Assembly (NCBI GenBank): GCA_000310025.1
Contig: FN649735.1
Location: 1,028,280 to 1,087,534 of the forward strand
Length of the DNA: 59,255 bases
DNA from: Ectocarpus siliculosus
Lineage: Eukaryota > Sar > Phaeophyceae > Ectocarpales > Ectocarpaceae
Reading direction: 5' to 3'
In this document: positions 10,908-59,255 of the stretch, in pieces
Position numbering within the stretch: the first letter of the stretch is position 1
How the letters are laid out: every line of letters starts with the position of its first letter
Position numbers and translations under genes: made by a program
The notes under the pieces: model-generated
Databases searched by the model: none
Seen by the model: only the letters and a program-made list of their open reading frames with translations
What the model was told of the DNA's origin: nothing

Positions 10908-13844
10908 CTAGGATACTTTCGCGGGAACAGCGAGATCCAAAACACGGCTCTCCACGACCCCATGACCGCGAAGCTCCAAGCAACTGTCGTACACATCGAT
11001 ACTCGCGAAAGCCTCCTGCATGTCAAAAGAAAGGGGTTGTCGGGCCGCTTCGGGGTTTCATGGGCTTTCCACAGCCTTTTCCTTAGTTGCTGACGGTACA
11101 CTCTTTTCAAGCGGGACAACCTATGGGCATTCGACGAGCATACATAGTTTGTTTGTCCTTCATGAGCACGTTTCTCTATTCCTGGCACGGATTGTCTCAT
11201 CTGAGGGACATTTCCGACACATGAGCGCTGGAGCTGGGCGAGGACGACCGAAACGGGGAGTGAACGTAGCGAGATAGATGGAAGACGAGACTGCATACAT
11301 CTGCTGCACCAAGTGGACGGAAGGGTTTGTAATGTATATGAAAGCATACGAATAGTGCTGAATGCGCCATCCGTGAAGGTCGATTGGACGGGCAAAACCA
11401 ATCGTCGCCCTTTCCCAAGCGCTCGACGAGCTTTTCATCACAAAGGACCCACCTGATCAGAGGGGGCTTCGAGCGCGGCGGCTAACGAGATGTGGTGGAT
11501 CCCATTTTCGTCCCTGAAGTACGTCTCCCTATGGCGATGGCCTGACAAAAACATCGCTACACAGTCGAATTTGTGCATCACCGCTAACACCTTGAAATAT
11601 AGGTGAATCGGCGAAGGGAGAGCGAGTTTGAAATAAGTGGGAAGTTTGCACCTGATCTCAATAAATGTAGCCTTGGTATCTGTTACATTTCGAATGCAAG
11701 GACGAGTTGCGCCATGTGAACGTCGTTCAACATTCTACGGTTGCTCAAAGTGGAAGCGAAAAAACAAAAAATGAATCTCAGTTCATGATGCAGCAGAACG
11801 TACGCTAACCCTGACACAGCAGTCATGTCGAGATTTCAACACGCCTACATATGTATATCGTATTATTTTCGCCTTACACCGCGCATCTCCGCTCAAAGCA
11901 AGACTACCGTTACCGCTTACGGCCCACCTCCTCGTAGTTCCAGATAAGAGTGTGCGCGCTTGGCTCCGCCGGATGTATGGGAACGTGTCCAAAGCCGACG
12001 ACGCGCTGGCCCGCCCGGCTTGCCTCGGTGAGCTGGTTTTCCAGCCAGAGAAGCTGCTTGGCTCCTATTCCGCCGTTGTACCGCACAAATCTTTGTCAAA
12101 CAACGGCAGGAACGACATTGCTTTGGTTAACGCAATAACCAAGACACGACCGGACGGGGCGTTACTAGTGGGTCATGTTTTGATTGGGTGATCGCTATCC
12201 CGGTGCAACCGCTCCTGGTTCGTTTCGCCTTCCTCCTCCTGCTCCTAGTAACCCTTCTCCAGGAAGGCAGGTAGAGAGACATTGGCATGCCTCTTGCTAG
12301 CCTAAGGTCACCTTTTCGTCAGGCCCTCGAGCCCGCCCCCGTCGTTCTTGTTCCTGTTCGGATTGTGCTTGGAGAGCACTCGCCTCCCTTCATCGCCCCG
12401 GCCATCACCCGCGGCCGCCTCGTTTTTCCCGCTACCCTCAGCATCTTCTTCATCAGGGCGCGGTTCCTCCCGAATCGCGTTAACGTCGTATGAGTCGAGC
12501 GCGATGAATCGGTAAGAGTCCACGGGGCAAAAACTGTAGTAGAAGCACTCTGCCTCTTCTCCTCTGCCTTCATGCCCAGCCCCTTTACTGGCTTCCAGGG
12601 TCAGCGGCTCGCCACTGGGGGGAAGTTCCCCCGCAGGCTGGTCGTTGTCAGTTTCCGGAAGAAGCCCGGACGGTGCAAGTGTCGGAATCGTCTCGGCTGC
12701 GCCGGCACCGCAAGCGCTGGGTCGGAGGGTAACAGCCTTGGCGCGGCTCGAGCAGTCCAGCTGACGCGTCACGATCGGTGGTGGGATGGAAATTTTGGCG
12801 AATGGTGTCGAGCGCAGCAAGGTCAAAGAGGCTTGATACGGAGCAGACAGGATGGTATCAACAAGAGACCGACTGCCGTATCTCGTGCACGGCTCTGAAT
12901 AGGATAAAACTATCTTGTGGGTGCAGGGAAAGTGCTCCTTGTCCCCACCGAGGGTGGCGAATATCGAACCCTTGGATTAGCCCGAAGAGAAATTGAATAT
13001 ACCTCTCGCGCCCAGCGCTGCTTGGGGAAGTTGTAAAGCTCGTGGTTGCCGAGGCTGTTGAGCACGCCCAGGGGCAGCGAGGCTGCGAGGCGGTCAACCT
13101 CCGCCTTGACGCTCCTCAGTGCCGTCTCGGACTTCTTGTGGGCTTTGTTGCTGCCGTCGATGACGTCCCCCAGCTGCAGCACGAATCTGTGATGCGTCAG
13201 GCCGTGCACGGTTGTGGTCACGTCTAGCTAGTCGTGGATCGATGGTAATTGAGGCATGCGACGGGGTCGGATAACCTGGAAAAGTGTTAATGTCATCAGC
13301 TACCACACGCCTACCATCGATTCCACAGCGTGCTCGTTGGGCGCCTGTGTACGGTGAAAACGTGTAGAGGGCACCGGAAACCCCCACCAAACACAACTCA
13401 GAAACTTACAGAAGCAAAAAAACAAGAACAAGATACAGCCCGAAGCTCGGCAGTAGAAACACCTCTGCCCCCAAAACAACAACCAAAGGCAAACCTGTGC
13501 GTTTCGTCCTTCAGCCACACGTCGACCGCCCCCCTCAGCTGCCGCAGCCCGCCTCGGTAGTACCTCCTGTGGTCTTTCTTGAAGTTCCATCCGTCGTCCT
13601 GGTCAGCATACTGCACGTCGGCGATCGCCCCGAACGAAAACAGACGCCCTGGCGGCGTTGTTCGTCCGCCTCTCTCGTCTTCGTGAGGGGGCACCGGATC
13701 GATGCTGCCCAATCGCGTCGCAGCGGAGGACCTATTTGCGTCCGTGCCTCCCTGTTGATGTCTCGCGATGCCACCGCCGCCGCTGGATGGTGTCGGCCTT
13801 AAGGCGGCGAAGGCTGTCGAAGCGGCAGCATCGATGAGTGTCAT
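10908..13844 (-). CDS. ADPRM: Mn-dependent ADP-ribose/CDP-alcohol diphosphatase-like metallophosphatase
   Basis: Six exons on the minus strand: 13844-13495, 13186-13003, 12760-12312, 12090-11928, 11590-11453 and 11015-10908, giving 463 residues (animal ADPRM has about 340). Family knowledge: this calcineurin-like phosphoesterase cleaves ADP-ribose and CDP-alcohols at the pyrophosphate bond with Mn2+. The metal-site motifs are visible in order: ADVQYAD (D76, Q78), LGDVID (D124, D127), LGNHELYNF (N164, H165), GFGHVPIHP (H363) and SGHRH (399-402, in place of the common GHTH). Other family landmarks are YYRGGLRQL, YNGGIGAKQLLWL and WNYEEVLAV. Extra length comes from a Ser/Pro-rich N-terminus and a low-complexity insertion (residues about 179-250) between GNH and the YYSF strand. 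All junctions are GT-AG and keep frame. The exon 2/3 acceptor (12760) is the least certain: alternatives at about 12902 run into a stop. It lies head to head with ASCC3. Confidence 0.88.
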
Positions 13845-15952
13845 CACCTCCTATCTCCTCTCTCGTGTACTGTGTGATGCGATGGACGGAACCACTCGCA
13901 ACACGTCTCTCTGTCCCACTAACCTGTACGGAATTTGCCGCAGGAAAATATCACAGGCGAACGGGAGTACGTGACTGGAGGCCATTGTGGCAAGAAAAGC
14001 TTGAATCTTACTTAGCAAATATGGCATGAATGTATTCAGGCGAACTAAGAAAAAAGCAGTAAATTTCGGAAGCGCGAATGAATAGCGGAGGGTGGCCTTT
14101 TGGTGTGGAGGGGGCAAAGCTTTGGGCCTCGCTTGAACGAGGAGAGCGATTGGTAAATGGTGCAGATTTCATCTCAAACGTCAAACCCATGAACATGGTC
14201 GATTTCGAGCCCCCAAGCACGATGGCCTACTCCTCACCCGCCTTCCTTTTACCCATCGGGAGAATATGGCAGACAGGACAGGCCCACCGCGGGTGCTGTG
14301 ATACCAGTCTGAGAACGCGAGGAAGTTGCCAGATTCAATTCTACGCGGAGAGACTTGCTGACCTCGCAAGCAACATTTGACACTGCGCCCTCTTCCCGAT
14401 ACAGCAGCAGTGTAACCAGGTAGGTGTCCGCCTTTCTTTTCCATTGTTTTTTGCTTTCGATAATGTTACCCCTTTTATTTCGCTGGGCTAAAGTACCGTT
14501 TCTAATCCTGTTCTATGCATAAAACCAAAGCCCTACAAGAACCCTGCGGAGAGATTTGTCAGTCCCTCTGTACAACGTAGGGCAAATATGTGCGGTGGAA
14601 CCAGGGGACCGGTCTGTGGAAGCTTCGCGGTTCTTCACCACGAGCGGTCGCTTTGCTTGGCTGAACGACGGCCGTGATGTCCTGCCATCTGTAGGCCATG
14701 GATTAATGGGGCTGCTCGCTACTGATCCTGCTCTGACGATCGCCTTGGCTCGGCCGACTGGGGTATATATGTACAACCACGTCTGCTCTGCTGTCACGTA
14801 CAAGTATTGGTGCTGCGTCGTAACAAATCAGATGGCACCAGGAGGACAAGCCCGAAGGTCACGCTCACCTAGTCTCTCGAGTAAGAAGCGCCTTTCGAAG
14901 AGAAGGAGAGAGACAGACAGGAGAGGAGAAAGGGGAAGAGGAATGAAGAGCTGGGAAGGAATGACGCTGCGACGCTGCCGTAGTTAACGTAGTTACACAT
15001 GTTACACGACAAAATATTGCAAAATGCGGGCCAATTACTCAAGTGGTCCCCGGTTCCCGGTGGGAGTTAAGGGAGTTCTACTCTGGCCCTGCTGCATTGA
15101 CCAGCGACCACAGCAGCAGCAACACCCGTGCAATCACCTCTCGGGGTTGGCGCCACAGGCCGTAGAGGCGGCAATCGGTTTGGTGTGGACAATGGGAGAA
15201 ACGGAGAGCAGTGGAGGAAAACTCGTGGAACGACTCCCGGTGAGTGTAGAGTAGTCTACTGATTGCACCATCTTGCCTCCGCCAACATGCCGTCTTGGTT
15301 CGCAGAACGAAGAACAAGTGGAACGTTCCACGGACGGGTGAATGTATCAGGTATCGAAACCGAAGAAGGCGCCGACCACCGCCGTTGCGTCCTGCGACTT
15401 TTGCTGCTGCCTCCTCTCTCGCTGCTAGTTGTGTGATTGTGTGATTATTGTCCTGCAAAGAAAGGCTGGTAAAAGGAGGAGCTCAATACAACACCAGACT
15501 CCGGAAACGTACAGACTACAGGCACGACTAGTCCTTGCATGATGGTAGCAGTGCTGCTGTAGACAACAACACTGCGGGACAACATGGGTGTAGAGTGCAG
15601 AACGGGTATACACCTCGTATTGATATTCGTCTACCACCGTAACGTTTGCTCCTCGATGGTCATACGTCGCGCGTAACTGCGGTTTTTAGCAGAACCCACT
15701 GCACCGGAAAAGCGGAAACCACTGCACAGAATAGTCAATGACACGTAACTACTGTAAATACATAGCACGCAGTGCTGCTGTAGTCTACAGTAGAACAGTC
15801 CAGGCGCACGAAGTGTAAATGCAGAGAGAAACATCAACATACAAATCGACTAGATAAAAAGTATGGTGCAATGCAGTACATATAGAACCGTAGTGGTGAG
15901 GTAATACGCGGGTGTGGTACTGCAATGCCCCCGCACTCCTGATAGTCAAACC
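13845..15952. other. Shared upstream region between two divergent genes
   Basis: These 2.1 kb separate the ATG of the ADPRM gene (minus) from the ATG of ASCC3 (plus) and must hold both promoters and 5' untranslated regions. No TATA-like box stands out at a convincing distance. A short repeat GCAGTGCTGCTGTAG occurs near 15548 and near 15770. An open frame at 14078-14380 (plus) has no recognisable family. Nothing more can be assigned from sequence alone. Confidence 0.4.
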
Positions 15953-48743
<32,791 letters not shown>

Positions 48744-50414
48744 GATATAACAACGCCGCGAAGTAGAACGGGAGGCTGACGCCGTAGCTAGAGAAGAGTA
48801 GGGAGACAAGTTTGAGTAGGCCACGATAGCGCAGGGTGGATAGAAGGAAAGGCAGGGATAGAAGGAAAGCCAGGGCAAAGTGATGCGGAGGAGGTCGAGG
48901 AGCGGTTTCGTGTGTCGATCGAACGTTTCTAGCGAAGTCCTCGTCTAGGAATGTCGATGACTAGCTCTAAAGCGCTAGGGGTAAAAGAAGGCCCCAAGGA
49001 CTCGCTAACGCGGCGTTCACCGTGCCCATTTCAGGGCCTGAATTCTGGCCTTGAAGTGTGCTCTTGATGCGAACAAGGTTGGCGAGAAGAACGTCGAACG
49101 GTGCGCTTTGCTTGGAACTCATCGGGCGATGGTTCGATCCGCTTTGAAGGAATGGATTCCAATGACGTTACCCACCAGTCGTCCCCGTGGAAGGTGATCT
49201 CGCGTGACTCAGATTGAATTCTCTCATGTTCTCTTATGCGTGCCGCGTGCCCGGTGCAGGGCAGAAGGCCGGCCAAATATCTTGACAGTGTGCCGCCCCA
49301 TTCTTCATATCTGCAGAACAACAAAAGGCTCAAAGCGTCTGGCTATCTACTCCTAATTGCGCTTTATTCCTTTAGTCTACGTGCCTCACTCTAAAGCGTC
49401 TTTGTTGTTAGTTTTCCCGCGATGCAAGTAACGTTATTTCGTCATCTTTCTTGCGGCGGAATCTAACACGAAAATAATCTTCGTTCATCTATCGTTTAAT
49501 CTGCCCAAAACGCATTTTTAATGGAAACTACTGCACACGGGCCGCGACAAATATTTCGCTTTATTCTCCGACTCGTATTCGCCTTGATGCCCCCCATACC
49601 CGAAACCGGGCTCTGCATCGGGTGTTCGAACCCTAATTTGCTCGGTGGCACACTTTGCACCAGTCTCACAAGCACGATCCGCCGCGGCTGCAATCACATC
49701 CATCGGGCGCAATACCCGGTTGTGAGTGCTTGGTTGGCGACGGGCACGGCCCACGACCCACTCACGCACCCGCTAAGGCCAAAGGCAATGAGAATTTCTT
49801 CCGTCACACGTCAACCGCCGCTGCTGCACGTAAACGGACAGGCCAAAATGTCGTGAGGGACAACATCGCTTCCAAGGTTTAGCAACTTTTAGGCTCCCCA
49901 ATGTGTATCTGACATCGCTCAATGTGTCGCAACGAGAAAAGTTGGCTCTGTTACTTTATTCTTCGCTATATGTCACCTCTTCGCCATGCGACCCTCTCTT
50001 GTACACGGCCTACTCGGGTCGTAAAATATACAAGTATGGGTCGAAAAAACGTAACGTAGATCTACGAAGCAAGCGTCTCGCTCGCCGAATGGCGTTAGAA
50101 TCCCCGCCCCTCCCTCGCCGGCAAGCCCTGTTGAGCCAACTCTACCGAAATATCAGCGCCTGATTCCACGCGAACAACCAAACACAACCCGGCCAGCACG
50201 TCCGTCAGAGCATCCAGCCCGGTCAAGATTGAGCCCTCACGAGCTACAACACCCAAGACCGGGAACAGAAAGGTGGGAGAATAGCGCCGCGTGCCTGCTC
50301 TAGTGCCGGCTGGCACACTGCGGCACTACTGCGCCCCCCCCCCCCCCACTGACATCGAATCGAGCAGCCCCGTTTGCGGTGTAATAGACTGGCCCATCAA
50401 CGAAGCACTGTTTT
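48744..50414. other. Intergenic between convergent ASCC3 and fibrillin genes
   Basis: The region must hold the 3' untranslated regions of both genes. A minus-strand open frame (49333-49031, with ITFHGDDWWVTSLESI) has no recognised family. A C run lies at 50333-50347. No canonical polyadenylation signal stands out. Confidence 0.4.
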
Positions 50415-56417
<6,003 letters not shown>

Positions 56418-58243
56418 GGTTCGTCTGCTGCTTGAGGATGTTCTGCACTGCTGCGTAGAGCATCCTCGGCAGCTCAGCCGGCAGGTTATCATGAAACCAG
56501 GGGAGACGCAAGATGAGCCGCAGAAATATTGGGTACGGTGGTTGAGAATGGGCGAATGCCGCTGAAAAAAAACGAAGCCCCCTAAGCCGCACGAATGGTT
56601 ATGATCATGCCCTATGACATTTATGACATTGTGAGGCATCTCAGACTGTCGGTGACCGGCCAATCAGCAGAGCTGAACGCGTTGCCGAACACACAGTACA
56701 ACAGAGCACCTATTTCGGCCAATTCCTTCTCATCTTCCTTGGGAAAAGCACTCCATGTACATAGAACAACGTTCACGAACATCCGCTGTACGCTCCCCCC
56801 ACGCCGTGAACCTCAAAGTCCCAAAGCGCTCCACAACATATAGGGGAGGAGCTCGGGCATTCGGTGCCCAACTGCTGCCAGATGCCAATTGTCTCCGTCT
56901 TTGTGTTCTTCTCGGGTTCGTGATTATTAACTACAGAAGTGATATTTTTCCGTTTATTATTTTGTGCCAGTCTGAGACGGTAGACAGAAGAGGCCGACGT
57001 CCCAAGGGTGTCGCCATCCGGTGACGTGCCCAGAGAGGCTAATCGCTCTTCTTGGCTGCGCGGATGCCTTTCGGCTGGTCGGATTCCAACCGGTTAGGAG
57101 ATTTTTTCAGAAATGGCGCTCGAAGCCACGATTGATAACTATTCAAGGAACCTCTCGGATTGCAAGGCGCAATGTCGTGAGTACTCAAGAGGGAAAATAA
57201 AGACTCAAACCATTCTCGACATGAAAATCGAAGGCAGCAAGCAAGTACCGCAGCTGGAGAACTAGAATACCTCGGTGTGTGACCCCGGCTGATAAGTCAA
57301 ACAGTTACATCTGCATACCTACCTAAAGGTATACATGTAGACCTGCGCCCATATCTAAGTCTCTACAACATTATCCTGGAATGAATGCAATCGGGTACGA
57401 AACACGCCCACCATTACACCGTACCTCCTTATACTTGGGGATAGGGCTGGGACGCCGCCAACTGAACTCACCTCCTGTAGGCGCGCTCTTACTCGTCGTT
57501 CGGCAAACGCTACAAACCATCATCGACAGGGACGTATGCCTTCGCATATCGCTCAACAACCTTCCGGAGCTTGTTATTATCCCCCGACCCTCTTTTTCTG
57601 AACCTTTTTGCACGATCCGCATTTTGCATGTTTCCCCTCACCTAGTGTGAACGGACTTTCTCAAACGAAGCTATCCCTTTTTACATCCAACCCAAAGCAC
57701 TTTGTTTCCCATCACAAGACCATTCGGTATTGTCATGATTCGTAAGTATCCCAATTATACAGCTTCGTACCGAGCGTGGTTCTAAATGCTGTTCCCACAG
57801 ACATGATGACTCTCCAGCAACTGCAAGCCTTCACGAGCACAATCGTGCGAGCCCTCCATGAGGAGCAAGCAGTACGTCTCCTACGCAACGACGATGTTTG
57901 CCGTGCCCCGCCCGAGCGAAGCACTTTAAGTGCCGAACGCCAGAACCAAAACCCTTTTTGTGAAGAACGTCTGCGGATGGATCACACACAAACGCTTTCC
58001 CGACAACCCCCTACCACCCCTCTCGACAGGAAAGGACTTCACCCGTTACCAACCACTACTACTGCAGGCTTCAGACCTATTAGGTGGCGATACTCAGCAC
58101 GTACCTGTGTGGATAAACACAAACCCACCATCGGCGGGACGCACACCATTAGGTAGGCGACAGCGCGACGTGGGACAACGGAACCAATGCCGGAAATAAT
58201 AACCCACGAGTTGTCTTCCCTCCTACTGCAACCACACCCCCGA
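56418..58243. other. Upstream of the fibrillin gene; no confident gene
   Basis: The fibrillin promoter should be just above 56417. Frames at 57381-57650 and 57776-58199 (plus) are open but unrecognised. No further structure noted. Confidence 0.35.
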
Positions 58244-59201
58244 CTACATGGGACATCCCAGCTGCTGCAGGGCCAGACCCAGCTGGGTCACGTAGCTCGC
58301 GGCCGACATCCTCCTGGTTGAGGGTGCGGGCGCCGCAACCACCACCGCTGCTTCTTTGGGCGAGGCCGTCGTTGCTTCTGTCCTCGGGGAGGAAGATTTT
58401 CCCTTTCGTCGTCTTGGCTTCTTGCTGCTACTGCCTCTTCTCCTCCTTCGGCTACTCCTACCGCTGCTGCTCCTGCTGCTGCTGCTGCTGCTTGTGCTCG
58501 TGGTTCTCGTGCTGGAAGAAGAGGTCGACTCGGTCGAGACGTATGGGGTCTTGGGATCGCCCCCGCCGGGGGGGGCTATCACCCCCCAATCCCAATCCAG
58601 AGAAGCCCTCAAGGGGTCGTCCGGAAAATCACTCAACGACATCTCCTTCGGAGAACTCCCCAGCCCCTGGTCCCGACCGCAGGAATCTCCCATGGACGGA
58701 CTGCCCGGCGAAACAGAGGCGTGCATCGCATTATCCCCCAACCCCCGATTCCAACGCGGGGTAGCGATCACAGTTGCGGGGAAAATCTGGGGGAGTGCCA
58801 TCCCCAAGGCTCATCGCCGCGTTCGGAGAGTTCCCCACGGCGGTCTCCGGAGAGCAGTTCCCCACGATCGCGTTCTCCGGAGATTTCCCCGCGATCGCGT
58901 TCTCCGGAGAACTCCTCCCCACGACGGCGTTCTCCGAAGAACTCTCCACGACGTCGATCTCCGTAGATCTCCCCGAAGCATTCCCCGGAGAACTCCCCAC
59001 GGCACTCATCTCCTTCAGCGCTCCCGCGACCCGCAAAAAATCGCCCATCATGGCCGGCTCACAAGCGTGGGCTTCTCGTCGCCCCGACGGTGCTAGGGCT
59101 CTCAACACCGCCGCTGCGTGGAGGCAGTCGGTGCCCTCTCCGAAGGAATCGTCGAACGCGAAGAGGGAGTCCGCAGTGATTGCGCCCCCTCCCCCGGACA
59201 T
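58244..59201 (-). CDS. Ser/Arg-rich low-complexity protein, frame broken once
   Basis: From an ATG at 59201 the frame encodes MSGGGGAITADSLFAFDD, then MMGDFLRVAGALKEM, then about six copies of a (S)SPENA(I/V)VG-like unit, and stops at about 58731. A second frame overlapping the last 75 bases continues as GLGDNAMHASVSPGSPSMGD, a Ser-rich and RRRRRGSSSKKPRRRKGKSS tract, and a compact C-terminus (MSAASYVTQLGLALQQL) to a TAG at about 58244. One extra or missing base in the G-rich stretch around 58725-58760 would join them into about 318 residues. The composition suggests an SR-like nuclear protein, but no domain is recognised. A sequencing error, a true frameshift or a very short intron are the options. 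Confidence 0.4.
58835..58990. repeat. Minisatellite built on TCTCCGGAGA palindrome
   Basis: Units of about 27-30 bp with the core GTTCTCCGGAGA(T/A)(C/T)TCCCC repeat about six times and encode the Ser-Pro-Glu-Asn-Ala repeats on the minus strand. The core TCTCCGGAGA is a perfect palindrome. Confidence 0.75.
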
Positions 59202-59220
59202 GGCCTGCGGCCAGGCGGGT

Positions 59221-59255
59221 GGCGGGGAGGGGGGGGGGGGGGGGGGGGGGGGGGG
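59221..59255. repeat. Terminal poly-G tract
   Basis: The window ends in an almost pure G run of about 30 bp, probably where the assembled contig stops. Confidence 0.8.

Noticed and set aside
10601-11086. 161-codon plus-strand frame
   Set aside because: It overlaps the last exon of the minus-strand diphosphatase gene, which has family support; the plus frame has none.
49610-49760. Possible tRNA because of a TTCGAAC core
   Set aside because: No acceptor stem or anticodon arm can be folded around it; TTCGAAC alone is uninformative.

Overview
This is a eukaryotic nuclear window. It is intron-dense: one gene has 48 coding exons in 33 kb, mostly 50-230 bp, with introns of about 180-1050 bp. Composition is moderately GC-rich, with many trinucleotide tracts (CTG, TTG, CAG) inside introns. 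One nuclear gene encodes a signal peptide followed by a phenylalanine-led transit segment, the usual import code of complex (secondary red) plastids. Together with an FNIP-type repeat locus, this points to a photosynthetic stramenopile, most likely a brown alga of the Ectocarpus kind. The organism is inferred; no rRNA or other barcode is present.

Three genes are well supported, with exon models that keep frame from start to stop. (1) 13844-10908, minus strand, 6 exons: a metallophosphatase of the Mn-dependent ADP-ribose/CDP-alcohol diphosphatase (ADPRM) family. (2) 15953-48743, plus strand, 48 exons, 2357 residues: the ASCC3 helicase, with two Ski2-like helicase cassettes each followed by a Sec63 unit. 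It occupies more than half of the window. (3) 56417-50415, minus strand, 6 exons, 287 residues: a plastid-targeted PAP/fibrillin-type protein. ADPRM and ASCC3 are head to head, 2.1 kb apart; ASCC3 and the fibrillin gene converge, 1.7 kb apart.

The flanks are accessory in character. At the left, 0.24-1.6 kb holds a broken FNIP-like repeat locus (minus strand). An element-like segment at 3.2-4.3 kb has a 22-bp direct repeat, small palindromes and an acidic ORF. A cysteine-rich, possibly zinc-binding gene candidate (plus strand) lies at 6.4-8.8 kb. At the right, 58.2-59.2 kb holds a low-complexity Ser/Arg-rich ORF (minus strand) interrupted by one frame change in G-rich sequence. Both window ends carry C or G homopolymers.

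The most interesting signal is in the splice junctions. Several junctions in the ASCC3 and fibrillin genes carry local tandem duplications of the exon edge or its flank. These include a triplicated donor flank whose extra copies have lost GT, a triplicated acceptor flank, a duplicated donor left as an intact decoy, and a whole duplicated exon with an in-frame stop. Four ASCC3 introns use GC donors, and 22 of 47 downstream exons begin with GT, so many introns sit between two copies of AG|GT. Read together, these features suggest introns that grow, and perhaps arise, by short tandem duplications around AGGT sites. That interpretation is inference; the individual duplications are read directly from the sequence.
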